NCBI GenBank assembly: GCA_948665105.1
Contig: CAPNGW010000190.1
Span: 1-5,191, forward strand
Length of the DNA stretch: 5,191 nt
DNA from: an uncultured Lachnospiraceae bacterium
GTDB lineage: Bacteria; Bacillota; Clostridia; Lachnospirales; Lachnospiraceae
Direction: 5' to 3'
Shown here: positions 1 through 5,011 of the stretch, piece by piece
How positions within the stretch are numbered: the stretch's first letter is position 1
Layout of the letters: every line of letters starts with the position of its first letter
Notes under the pieces: model-generated
The model's input: the letters and a program-made list of their open reading frames with translations, nothing else
Told to the model about the DNA's origin: nothing
Database searches by the model: none
Made by a program: the position numbers and the translations under genes

Positions 1-1012
1 AGAGCCTGTGACGGATGACCAGCTTTACATCCTGCTCTACAGCAATACGGATACCGGGAGGATTTTTGTGGAGAGTGTGGAAACCGGGCGCCAGGAGGAA
101 TTTGAATACAACGGCGGCACCTATATCTACGACCGGTACGGCAAGAGCGTGACCATGGAACGTCTTACATCCGGGGAGCTGATTCACATTTCCTACACAG
201 ACAGTAAGGTTCTTACAGAGATTCAGACGGCAACGGAGACCTTTGTGTATGATACGGTTACCAGATTTCGGATTGATAACGAGAAGGATATGATAACCAT
301 TGCCGGAAGCAATTACTATTATGATGAGGCCATGATTGTATTTTCGGAAAATGGAATCATTTCCTTAAACGAATTGAGCAGCAAGGATGTTCTCTGTTTC
401 CGGGGAATGGATAAGAAGATTCTGACGGTATCGGTGACCAGAGGCCATGGAACAGTAGCCTTGAAGAATACGGATGTATTCCAGGGCGGAATGGTTACAA
501 TCGGCAATGTGGCAGCCACGGAGATTACGGGAGACATGGTGCTGGAGGTGCCGGAGGGGACGCATATTCTTTCTGTGGCCAACGACGGGTACGGCGGAAC
601 CATGGAAATTACGGTGAACCGGTTTGAGGAAGTGTCGGTGGATTTGAATGCCTTAAAGGGGGAAGAGCCCAGCTACTGCATGCTGACGCTGTCGGTGGTA
701 CAGGAGAATGCCAAGGTATTTATTGACGGGGTATTGACAGATTACGAAAAGCCGATACAGCTAAAATACGGGGCTTATCAGCTTACAATAGAGGCCAAGG
801 GCCAGGAGGACTGGAGCGGAAAGCTGGTGGTGAACTCCCCGGAGGCTGACATTAAGATTGACATGGAAGAGGATGCTGATGATAATTCCTCAGACGAGGA
901 GGAAGACAAGGACAAGTCTGAGGATGAGGAGGAAGATAAGGACAAGCCTCAGAATGAGGAGCAAGATAAGGATAATTCCACGGATGAGGACAAGCAGGAA
1001 GATGAGCCATAA
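1..1012 (+). CDS. PEGA-domain protein with repetitive acidic C-terminal tail (5'-partial)
   Basis: The reading frame is open to the left edge (codons for Glu-Pro precede the GTG at 8), so the true start and any signal peptide or membrane anchor lie outside the window. Numbering from the codon at 8, residues 30-145 are beta-rich and seem to hold two similar modules (YNGGTYIYD near 35-43 and IAGSNYYYD near 98-106). Residues about 146-214 and 224-286 look like two PEGA domains, with the hallmarks VPEGTHILSV and KVFIDGV...YGAYQLTIEA. Residues 287-334 are a low-complexity tail of Asp, Glu, Lys, Ser and Asn made of a 10-residue repeat. PEGA domains are small beta-folds common in extracytoplasmic and surface proteins, so an envelope location is inferred. 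No LPXTG sorting signal or C-terminal membrane helix is seen. The gene ends 49 bases before the phosphohexomutase gene. Exact function is unknown; the PEGA call is from motif recognition only. Confidence 0.75.
   Translation, partial: EPVTDDQLYILLYSNTDTGRIFVESVETGRQEEFEYNGGTYIYDRYGKSVTMERLTSGELIHISYTDSKVLTEIQTATETFVYDTVTRFRIDNEKDMITIAGSNYYYDEAMIVFSENGIISLNELSSKDVLCFRGMDKKILTVSVTRGHGTVALKNTDVFQGGMVTIGNVAATEITGDMVLEVPEGTHILSVANDGYGGTMEITVNRFEEVSVDLNALKGEEPSYCMLTLSVVQENAKVFIDGVLTDYEKPIQLKYGAYQLTIEAKGQEDWSGKLVVNSPEADIKIDMEEDADDNSSDEEEDKDKSEDEEEDKDKPQNEEQDKDNSTDEDKQEDEP
893..1009 (+). repeat. 30-bp tandem repeat, about 3.9 copies, coding for the acidic tail
   Basis: Four in-frame units begin at 893, 923, 953 and 983 and encode DEEEDKDKSE, DEEEDKDKPQ, NEEQDKDNST and DEDKQEDEP. 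The first two copies differ at only a few bases. Divergence increases toward the stop codon, as expected if the left copies are the youngest. Because the unit is 30 bp, gain or loss of copies by slippage or recombination would keep the reading frame. Confidence 0.85.
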
Positions 1013-1061
1013 AGGTGAAAACACTTTTTAAAGAATATTTTATAAAACAGGAGGAAAACAT

Positions 1062-2795
1062 ATGGGATACCGTGAAGCATATCAGGAATGGATGGACAAC
1101 CCTTACTTTGATGAGGATACCAGAGCAGAGCTAAAGGCCATTGCAGGCGATGAAAAGGAAATAGAGGACCGTTTTTATACGGAACTGGAATTCGGAACCG
1201 CCGGGCTTCGTGGCGTAATTGGAGCAGGAACCAACCGCATGAACATCTATACTGTGCGGAAGGCCACCCAGGGGCTTGCCAATTATATTCTTGGTATCGG
1301 CAATGAGAAGAAGGGTGTGGCTATCGCCTGCGATTCCAGAAGAATGTCGCCGGAATTTGCCGACCAGGCGGCGCTGTGTCTTGCGGCCAATGGAATCAAG
1401 GCATACGTATTCGATTCTTTGCGTCCTACACCGGAGCTGTCCTATGCAGTCCGCAAGCTGGGCTGCACCGCAGGAATAAACATTACAGCCAGCCACAATC
1501 CGCCGGAATACAACGGATATAAGGTATACTGGGAGGATGGCGCCCAGATTACACCTCCTCACGACAGCGGGATTATGGAGGAAGTGAAGAAGGTGACGGA
1601 TTTAAGCGCCGTGAAGACCATGTCCCGGGAAGAGGCCAAGAGCCAGGGGCTGTACCAGGTCATTGGCAGCGACATTGACGATGCCTACATTGCAGAGCTT
1701 AAGAAGCTGGTGCTCCACCCGGAGGCCATTAAAGCCGTGTCCGGGGAGCTTAAGATTGTATATACGCCTCTCCATGGAACCGGAAACATTCCGGTGCGCC
1801 GGGTGCTAAAGGAGCTGGGCTTTGCCAATGTGTATGTGGTGAAGGAGCAGGAGCTGCCTGATGGGGAGTTCCCCACTGTAAGCTATCCCAATCCGGAGTC
1901 CGAGGAAGCCTTCGTGCTGGGATTAAAGCTTGCGAAAGAAGTGGACGCGGACTTAATCCTGGCCACAGACCCGGATGCGGACCGTCTGGGCGTCTATGTG
2001 AAGGACGCTGGCACAGGGGAATACCATCCCCTCACCGGCAATATGTCAGGCTGTCTCATCGGTGATTACGTAATCGGCCAGAGGAAGGAGAAGGAAGGCC
2101 TTCCCGCCGACGGTGCGTTAATCAAATCCATTGTGACCACCAATATGGCGGATGCTGTGGCAAAGCATTACGGTATCCGGCTGATTGCGGTACTCACCGG
2201 ATTTAAGTTTATCGGGCAGAAAATTCTCGAATTTGAGACAAAAGGCACCGGAACGTATCTGTTTGGCCTGGAGGAGAGCTATGGCTGCCTGCCGGGAACC
2301 TATGCCCGGGACAAAGATGCGGTGGTGGCTTCCATGATACTGTGCGAGGCGGCAGCCTACTATAAGACCCAGGGCAAGACCCTCTGGGATGCCATGATTG
2401 ACATGTATGAGAAATATGGCTACTATAAGGATGATGTAAAATCCATTACCTTAAAGGGCATTGAGGGACTGGCCAAGATTCAGACTATTATGGACACCTT
2501 ACGCAGGGATATCCCCAGGACCTTCGGCAGCTACCGGGTGAGGACAGTGCGGGATTATAAGCAGGGAACCATCGTAAGCCTTGAGGACGGCCAGGAGACT
2601 TCAACCGGACTTCCAGCCTCCAATGTGCTCTACTACGAGCTTGAGAATGATGCATGGGTGTGCGTGCGGCCCTCGGGAACGGAGCCCAAGGTGAAGTTTT
2701 ATTATGGCATCAAAGGGGCTTCCATGGACGCTGCCCAGGAGGAATCCCAGGCTTTGGGCCAGGATGTGCTTGCGAAAGTGGAAAAAATGATATAA
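1062..2795 (+). CDS. pgcA: Phosphoglucomutase/phosphomannomutase, PgcA-like (phosphohexomutase superfamily)
   Basis: A 577-residue cytosolic enzyme of the alpha-D-phosphohexomutase superfamily, expected to interconvert glucose 1-phosphate and glucose 6-phosphate (possibly mannose phosphates) through a phosphoserine and a bisphosphorylated intermediate. This supplies UDP-glucose or GDP-mannose precursors for envelope polymers. All four signature loops are intact: phosphoserine loop TASHNPPEYNGYK with Ser144; metal loop DPDADR at 303-308 with Asp303, 305 and 307; sugar-binding loop GLEESYG at 402-408; and C-terminal phosphate-binding loop RPSGTEPK at 536-543. The N-terminal segments EFGTAGLRG and GAGTNRMNIYTVRKA closely resemble B. 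subtilis PgcA, and the length matches that family (about 580). The start is fixed by AGGAGG at 1049-1054, 7 bases before ATG. No separate promoter or terminator is evident on either side, so cotranscription with the PEGA gene is possible. Glucose versus mannose preference cannot be read from sequence. Confidence 0.93.
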   Translation: MGYREAYQEWMDNPYFDEDTRAELKAIAGDEKEIEDRFYTELEFGTAGLRGVIGAGTNRMNIYTVRKATQGLANYILGIGNEKKGVAIACDSRRMSPEFADQAALCLAANGIKAYVFDSLRPTPELSYAVRKLGCTAGINITASHNPPEYNGYKVYWEDGAQITPPHDSGIMEEVKKVTDLSAVKTMSREEAKSQGLYQVIGSDIDDAYIAELKKLVLHPEAIKAVSGELKIVYTPLHGTGNIPVRRVLKELGFANVYVVKEQELPDGEFPTVSYPNPESEEAFVLGLKLAKEVDADLILATDPDADRLGVYVKDAGTGEYHPLTGNMSGCLIGDYVIGQRKEKEGLPADGALIKSIVTTNMADAVAKHYGIRLIAVLTGFKFIGQKILEFETKGTGTYLFGLEESYGCLPGTYARDKDAVVASMILCEAAAYYKTQGKTLWDAMIDMYEKYGYYKDDVKSITLKGIEGLAKIQTIMDTLRRDIPRTFGSYRVRTVRDYKQGTIVSLEDGQETSTGLPASNVLYYELENDAWVCVRPSGTEPKVKFYYGIKGASMDAAQEESQALGQDVLAKVEKMI

Positions 2796-2821
2796 AAAGC
2801 CGCTGAAATGAGTAAATAAAC

Positions 2822-2850
2822 TTGACAAACCCAGAAAAAACAAGTATAAA
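2822..2850 (+). promoter_or_regulatory. Sigma-A promoter of hup
   Basis: A perfect -35 hexamer TTGACA (2822-2827) is followed after exactly 17 bp by TATAAA (2845-2850), one mismatch from the consensus TATAAT. Transcription should begin near 2857, giving a leader of about 70 bases before hup. The match suggests strong housekeeping expression, as expected for an abundant nucleoid protein. Confidence 0.85.
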
Positions 2851-2926
2851 TATGTTTGTAGGTAATTTAGAAGAGAATAACTCTTGTATAATTTAAAAAA
2901 GAAGAACTCAGAGGAGGAATTTTGTC

Positions 2927-3202
2927 ATGAACAAAGCAGAATTAGTTGCAGCTATGGCTCAGAAGGCGGAAGTGTCCAAGAAGGATGCAGAGGCTACTCT
3001 GAAGGCCTTTACAGAAGTAGTTGCCGAGGAATTAAAAAAAGGAGAGAAGATTCAGCTGGTAGGCTTCGGCACTTTTGAAGTATCCGAGAGAGCAGCCAGA
3101 ACCGGAAGAAATCCTCAGAGCGGAAAAGAAATGAAGATTCCCGCATCCAAGGCTCCCAAGTTTAAGGCAGGTAAGGCTTTAAAAGATATGGTGAATGCTT
3201 AA
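2927..3202 (+). CDS. hup: DNA-binding protein HU (bacterial histone-like)
   Basis: A 91-residue protein, the standard HU length. HU acts as a dimer in the nucleoid, binding and bending DNA with little sequence preference. The N-terminal helices (MNKAELVAAMAQKAEVSKKDA, about 1-38) form the dimer body. The family signature GFGTFEVSERAARTGRNPQ covers residues 46-64, and the beta-ribbon arm runs to about residue 75 with the DNA-intercalating proline at 63 within RNP. The C-terminal helix KAGKALKDMVNA completes the fold. The start is supported by GAGGAGG at 2911-2917, 9 bases before ATG. It has its own promoter and terminator, so it can be expressed as a single-gene unit. In clostridia HU often sits just before rqcP-yabP-yabQ-divIC, as here. 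It is HU rather than IHF because Firmicutes generally lack IHF. Confidence 0.97.
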   Translation: MNKAELVAAMAQKAEVSKKDAEATLKAFTEVVAEELKKGEKIQLVGFGTFEVSERAARTGRNPQSGKEMKIPASKAPKFKAGKALKDMVNA

Positions 3203-3222
3203 GCGTTAAGACAAATATGCTG

Positions 3223-3255
3223 ACAGAGGACTTTTTGAAAGTCCTCTGTTTTTTT
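3223..3255 (+). terminator. Intrinsic terminator after hup
   Basis: ACAGAGGAC (3223-3231) pairs perfectly with GTCCTCTGT (3241-3249). Two further T-A pairs are possible inside, leaving a loop of about 5 bases, and a run of seven T follows (3249-3255). The T-run ends only 17 bases before the rqcP start codon, so rqcP must rely on read-through or on a promoter not recognised here. Confidence 0.9.
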
Positions 3256-3272
3256 GAAGAGGAGAATGAGAT

Positions 3273-3512
3273 ATGCGACTGGATAAATTTTTAAAGGTGT
3301 CCCGGCTCATCAAGAGAAGAACGGTGGCCAATGAGGCCTGCGACGCCGGACGAGTCAGTGTCAACGGCAAGCCGGCCAAAGCCTCCGTCAACGTGAAGGT
3401 GGGGGACATTATTGAAATCATGTTCGGCACCCGGACGGTGAAGGTGGAGGTCTTGGATATTCAGGATACCACCAAAAAGGAGGAGGCAAAGGAACTCTTC
3501 CGATATTTATAA
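3273..3512 (+). CDS. rqcP: S4-domain RNA-binding protein RqcP (YabO/Hsp15-like)
   Basis: A 79-residue protein made almost entirely of one S4 RNA-binding domain: MRLDKFLKVSRLIKRRTVANEA (1-22) gives the two basic helices, and GRVSVNGKPAKASVNVKVGD (26-45) gives the S4 beta-hairpin. This is the pattern of B. subtilis RqcP (YabO), which works with RqcH on stalled 50S subunits, stabilising tRNA during poly-alanine tailing of nascent chains. Position upstream of yabP-yabQ-divIC matches yabO in Bacillus and favours RqcP over a generic Hsp15 homologue. The start is supported by AGAGGAG at 3258-3264, 8 bases before ATG. The C-terminus (DTTKKEEAKELFRYL) is charged and probably helical. It lies just after the hup terminator and no promoter of its own is obvious. 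Confidence 0.9.
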   Translation: MRLDKFLKVSRLIKRRTVANEACDAGRVSVNGKPAKASVNVKVGDIIEIMFGTRTVKVEVLDIQDTTKKEEAKELFRYL

Positions 3513-3521
3513 AACATCTCA

Positions 3522-3551
3522 GGCATAAAGGCAGACGCCTCCTAATATACT
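3522..3551 (+). promoter_or_regulatory. Candidate sigma-E-type sporulation promoter for yabPQ
   Basis: GGCATAAA (3522-3529) resembles the sigma-E -35 element (about GTCATATT) at 5 of 8 positions. AATATACT (3544-3551) resembles the -10 element (about CATACACT) at 6 of 8. The spacer is 14 bp, within the usual sigma-E range. No good sigma-A pair is seen in this 82-base gap. B. subtilis yabP and yabQ are known sigma-E genes, so the location fits, but the match is only moderate. Confidence 0.45.
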
Positions 3552-3594
3552 TAAGAGAGGACGAACTATAGTCCGTAAGTACAGGAGGTGTTTT

Positions 3595-3879
3595 ATGGAA
3601 GAAAAAGCAGCCCAGAAGGTACATAAAGTACTTCTGACCAATCGCATGGGAGGGTCTTTAAATGGCGTTATTGACGTTCTGTCTTTCGATGTGGCGGAGA
3701 TTCTTCTGGAGACGGAGCAGGGCATGCTGATGATAAAGGGGCAGGACCTTCATGTTAAACGTCTGACTCTGGAAAAAGGGGAAATCGACATCCAGGGACG
3801 TATTGACAGTCTGGCCTATTCCGATGTGAGTGGTGGGGACAAACGGGGCGAATCCTTTTTGGGACGGTTGTTCAAATAA
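3595..3879 (+). CDS. yabP: Sporulation protein YabP
   Basis: A 94-residue protein of the YabP/YqfC family. Recognisable segments are GGSLNGVIDVLSFD (19-32), EILLETEQGMLMIKGQDLHV (35-54) and LEKGEIDIQGRIDSLAYSD (59-77), typical of the family's beta-rich fold with a G-x-L-x-I-x-G core. YabP is a sporulation-specific protein, mother-cell sigma-E controlled in Bacillus; its molecular role is unclear. No signal peptide or membrane segment is seen. The start is fixed by AGGAGGTG at 3583-3590. The stop overlaps the yabQ start in a TAATG junction, implying translational coupling. The C-terminal tail (VSGGDKRGESFLGRLFK) is more variable across the family. Confidence 0.93.
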   Translation: MEEKAAQKVHKVLLTNRMGGSLNGVIDVLSFDVAEILLETEQGMLMIKGQDLHVKRLTLEKGEIDIQGRIDSLAYSDVSGGDKRGESFLGRLFK

Positions 3880-4352
3880 TGAGCATCAGTGCAGCGATTT
3901 TAAAAGAGACCGATATTTTTTGGAAAACTCTGGCACTGGGCGGAATCCTCATGTTCGCCTACGACATGCTTCGGATTCTAAGGCGGCTGATACACCACAA
4001 TACCTGGTGGGTGGCCTTGGAGGACTTTCTGTTCTGGATGGGCAGCGCTATAGCCATATTCTCCATGCTGTTTCGGGAAAATGACGGGTATCTGCGTGGA
4101 TTTTCCATTGGTGGTGTGGTTTTGGGGATGCTTCTCTATGCAGCCACCTTAAGCCCCCTGGTGGTAAAGGCCAGCGTATTTGTCCTTAAGAAAATTGCCT
4201 TTGTACTGACACGTCCCCTGGTGTGGGTGAGCCGCCTCTTGAAGAGCCCCTTGAAAGCAATCAGGCGGCGGGGCAAAAAAATCATGATTTTTTTTAAAAA
4301 GCGATTGAAAAAAATCTGGAAAACAGTTAAAATCAGGTTATGTAAACAATAG
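3879..4352 (+). CDS. yabQ: Spore cortex biosynthesis protein YabQ
   Basis: A 157-residue membrane protein with probable transmembrane segments near residues 13-33, 44-65, 74-91 and 93-113, followed by a strongly basic cytoplasmic-type tail (about 119-157, rich in Lys and Arg). Family features include FAYDMLRILRRLIHH at 26-40 and WWVALEDFLFWMGSAI at 43-58, as in the Spore_YabQ family. B. subtilis YabQ localises to the membranes around the forespore and is needed for spore cortex formation. Its ATG shares the A of the yabP TAA, and no strong ribosome binding site precedes it, so translation is probably coupled to yabP. The 3' end carries an AT-rich palindrome and a sigma-A-like promoter for divIC, overlapping the tail codons. 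Confidence 0.92.
   Translation: MSISAAILKETDIFWKTLALGGILMFAYDMLRILRRLIHHNTWWVALEDFLFWMGSAIAIFSMLFRENDGYLRGFSIGGVVLGMLLYAATLSPLVVKASVFVLKKIAFVLTRPLVWVSRLLKSPLKAIRRRGKKIMIFFKKRLKKIWKTVKIRLCKQ
4305..4333 (+). promoter_or_regulatory. Sigma-A promoter for divIC inside the 3' end of yabQ
   Basis: TTGAAA (4305-4310) and TAAAAT (4328-4333) each match the consensus at 5 of 6 positions and are separated by exactly 17 bp. The predicted start near 4340 leaves a leader of about 37 bases before divIC. An A-run/T-run at 4275-4295 sits where an UP element would lie (about -45 to -65). This would supply divIC during growth independently of the sporulation genes upstream. Confidence 0.6.
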
Positions 4353-4376
4353 GAAATATTTGAAGGATGGGAAGTC

Positions 4377-4736
4377 ATGGAAGATAAGAGAACCAGGCCC
4401 CAACAGGCGCGGTCCGTACGGGCCAGAAGAAGCAGGCAAAGAAGCCAGCGCAGACAGAACCGGGCAGGAATACTCAGCATTACCGGCATTGTTTTTGTGC
4501 TGCTTGTTGCCATGTCGGTGCAAATCTTCTTTCTGTACCAGAAGAATGAAGACTGTAAGGTCAGGGAGAAGCAGCTGACGGCGGAGCTTCAAAGCGAGGA
4601 GGAACGCAGTAAAGAGATTGCGGCCTATGAAGAATATGTGACTACACCCGAGTACATAGAACAGATTGCCAAGACAAAGCTTGGCCTCATCTATGCCAAC
4701 GAAATTATTTTTAAGGAACTGGTACCGGAGCAATAA
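4377..4736 (+). CDS. divIC: Septum formation initiator DivIC (FtsB family)
   Basis: A 119-residue bitopic membrane protein. Residues 1-30 form a very basic, Arg/Gln-rich cytoplasmic tail. A single transmembrane helix spans about 31-54. A charged coiled coil follows (about 55-84), then the conserved extracytoplasmic motif EYVTTPEYIEQIAKTKLGLI (86-105) of the FtsB/DivIC family. DivIC forms a complex with FtsL and DivIB/FtsQ in the divisome, helping activate septal peptidoglycan synthesis. Position between yabQ and spoIIE matches B. subtilis divIC. The start is chosen because AAGGA (4363-4367) lies 9 bases upstream. It begins 24 bases after yabQ and is followed at once by a terminator. FtsL is a conceivable alternative, but FtsL is normally next to mraW/pbpB. 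Confidence 0.92.
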   Translation: MEDKRTRPQQARSVRARRSRQRSQRRQNRAGILSITGIVFVLLVAMSVQIFFLYQKNEDCKVREKQLTAELQSEEERSKEIAAYEEYVTTPEYIEQIAKTKLGLIYANEIIFKELVPEQ

Positions 4737-4737
4737 C

Positions 4738-4769
4738 AAAGATGTCTGTGGAAGCGCAGGCATCTTTTT
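4738..4769 (+). terminator. Intrinsic terminator after divIC
   Basis: AAAGATG (4738-4744) pairs with CATCTTT (4761-4767). The stem continues inward with T-G, C-G, T-A, G-C, T-G and G-C pairs to a GAAG tetraloop (4751-4754), 13 pairs in all. Five T end the run (4765-4769). It starts one base after the divIC stop codon. The T-run is also the outer end of the next inverted repeat. Confidence 0.88.
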
Positions 4770-4811
4770 ATTCTATAGGAAAGTTCTTTGAACTTTCCTA
4801 TAGAATAAAAA
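4765..4811 (+). repeat. Perfect 22-bp inverted repeat with 3-base loop
   Basis: Bases 4765-4786 and 4790-4811 are exact reverse complements, separated only by TTT (4787-4789). The inner arms read GGAAAGTTC and GAACTTTCC, and the outer ends are TTTTTATTC and GAATAAAAA. The dyad can fold on either strand. It abuts the divIC terminator and the following structured block, and no gene accounts for it. Confidence 0.9.
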
Positions 4812-4813
4812 AA

Positions 4814-4906
4814 CCTCCGGGAGGATGCGCACGCAAATGCAGAGGAAATATATCGCTGAGGCGACGCATTTGCGGCGCAGAATTTCGCAAAGCGAAATTC
4901 TTTTTT
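4814..4906 (+). repeat. Structured intergenic block: nested hairpins, possible dispersed repeat or small RNA
   Basis: After CCTCC-G-GGAGG (4814-4824), bases 4826-4840 pair with 4866-4879 in a 14-bp stem with a single bulged A (4831). Its loop holds a smaller TCGC/GCGA hairpin with a TGAG tetraloop (4853-4864). Immediately after comes a 10-bp perfect hairpin and T-run (4879-4906). Nearly all of the block is in stems, far more than expected for ordinary spacer. No promoter for a separate transcript is recognised. On the - strand the block ends in CCTCCCGGAGG followed by seven T, resembling a weak terminator, so either strand could be the functional one. A dispersed repetitive element is my preferred reading. 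Confidence 0.6.
4879..4906 (+). terminator. Terminator-like hairpin closing the structured block
   Basis: AGAATTTCGC (4879-4888) and GCGAAATTCT (4892-4901) are perfect complements around an AAA loop, followed by T through 4906. This has the form of a rho-independent terminator on the + strand. It would stop read-through from divIC before the spoIIE promoter, or end a small RNA made from the block. Confidence 0.75.
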
Positions 4907-4959
4907 ATACAAGTTTATCCTGAACCTCCTGAAATCCTTTATCTCCTTCGAATACCCAA

Positions 4960-5011
4960 TTCGGCACAGTTTTTGTCTAAAACTTTTTCAAAACCTTCCC
5001 CTGGTTTGACA
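4960..5011 (+). promoter_or_regulatory. Cluster of Spo0A box-like sites upstream of spoIIE
   Basis: Compared with the 0A-box consensus TGNCGAA, the - strand reads TGCCGAA at 4960-4966 (full match). The + strand reads TGTCTAA at 4974-4980 (one mismatch) and TTTCAAA at 4986-4992 (two mismatches). The - strand reads TGTCAAA at 5005-5011 (one mismatch), overlapping the -35 hexamer. Such clusters mark genes activated by phosphorylated Spo0A at the onset of sporulation. Individual sites are short and could occur by chance; the cluster and its location are the argument. Confidence 0.6.

Noticed and set aside
1013..1061. A promoter for pgcA in the 49-base gap
   Set aside because: The gap is AT-rich with TATAAAA-like words, but no -35 at suitable spacing was found, so a promoter is not supported.
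1131..1562. A 143-codon - strand ORF within pgcA
   Set aside because: It is antisense to a complete, motif-verified enzyme gene and shows no family features; a codon-bias shadow.
2887..2892. A perfect TATAAT upstream of hup as a second promoter
   Set aside because: No -35-like hexamer is found about 17 bp upstream and there is no proper extended -10 (TGnTATAAT), while the TTGACA-17-TATAAA pair just before it is clearly better.
2884..3078. A 64-codon + strand ORF overlapping the start of hup in another frame
   Set aside because: hup has the correct HU signature and ribosome binding site; this frame gives a low-complexity peptide and uses the same AGGAGG region as coding sequence.
3521..3540. 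AGGC...GCCT inverted repeat after rqcP as a terminator
   Set aside because: The stem is only 4 bp and there is no following T-run; it also overlaps the candidate sigma-E promoter.
4136..4763. Two long - strand ORFs (4136-4513 and 4338-4763) opposite yabQ and divIC
   Set aside because: Both lie opposite well-supported + strand genes and have no recognisable domain; apparent hydrophobic stretches come from complementing the charged codons of the + strand.
4807..4824. - strand intrinsic terminator (CCTCCCGGAGG plus seven T)
   Set aside because: It has the general look, but the stem is only 4-5 bp with a minimal loop and no - strand gene needs termination here; kept only as a remark on the structured block.
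4691..4912. A 73-codon - strand ORF overlapping the divIC end and the hairpin block
   Set aside because: It lies across a terminator and several perfect inverted repeats, overlaps the real divIC end, and its composition follows the repeat structure. No recognisable protein family; best treated as spurious.
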